From NCBI GenBank assembly GCA_016927125.1, contig JAFGNG010000053.1:1-5272 (forward strand): 5,272 bases of DNA. Reading direction: 5' to 3'. The position numbers were made by a program, and so were the translations under genes. A model generated the notes under the pieces. The model was not told where the DNA came from. It did no database searches and saw only the letters and a list, made by a program, of their open reading frames with translations. The stretch comes from Planctomycetota bacterium. Lineage in GTDB: Bacteria > Planctomycetota > SZUA-567 > JAFGNG01. Below are positions 5,203 through 5,272 of this stretch, piece after piece (positions within the stretch are counted from its first letter, which is position 1; every line of letters begins with the position of its first letter).

Positions 5203-5272
5203 CGAGATACCCCCTTTCAGCGCAGAAGCAATACCCCCCCCCGGCCATTTTCCCTTGACACTCCCGCAACCC

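Overview
The window carries seven protein genes on two opposed blocks of a bacterial chromosome fragment. The ribosome binding sites are Shine-Dalgarno type (AGGAGG, GAGGAG), the promoters look like sigma-70 sites, and the coding DNA is moderately GC-rich with AT-richer control regions. No gene is a firm taxonomic marker. The mixture of an HU protein with a C-terminal tail, STAS and TPR proteins, and GC-rich palindromic intergenic repeats would fit an environmental Gram-negative bacterium, perhaps of the PVC superphylum, but this is a weak inference.

Plus-strand block (1-1894). The window opens inside the 3' end of a TPR-like gene. Next comes an HU/IHF-family DNA-binding protein gene with its own promoter and a leader of roughly 150 nt, then a membrane-anchored TPR protein. 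This block converges tail to tail, 11 nt apart, on the minus-strand block.

Minus-strand block (4990 down to 1906, in transcription order). A STAS-domain (anti-anti-sigma type) protein overlaps by 14 nt a FolD-family protein in which all four classical catalytic residues of FolD appear replaced. Next is a 58-residue, extremely basic protein with its own promoter, a good ribosome binding site and a strong intrinsic terminator. After a repeat-bearing gap comes a GT4-family glycosyltransferase.

The gene-free stretches hold related GC-rich palindromic repeats (3111-3185 and about 5062-5202), a degenerate A-rich repeat tract (3186-3262) and the control signals listed below.

The two points most worth following up are the STAS/FolD-like pair, which looks like a regulator coupled to a probable pseudoenzyme, and the short basic protein, which sits in a complete transcription unit and is easily lost to ORF length cut-offs. 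I saw no tRNA, rRNA, CRISPR array, transposase or prophage gene.
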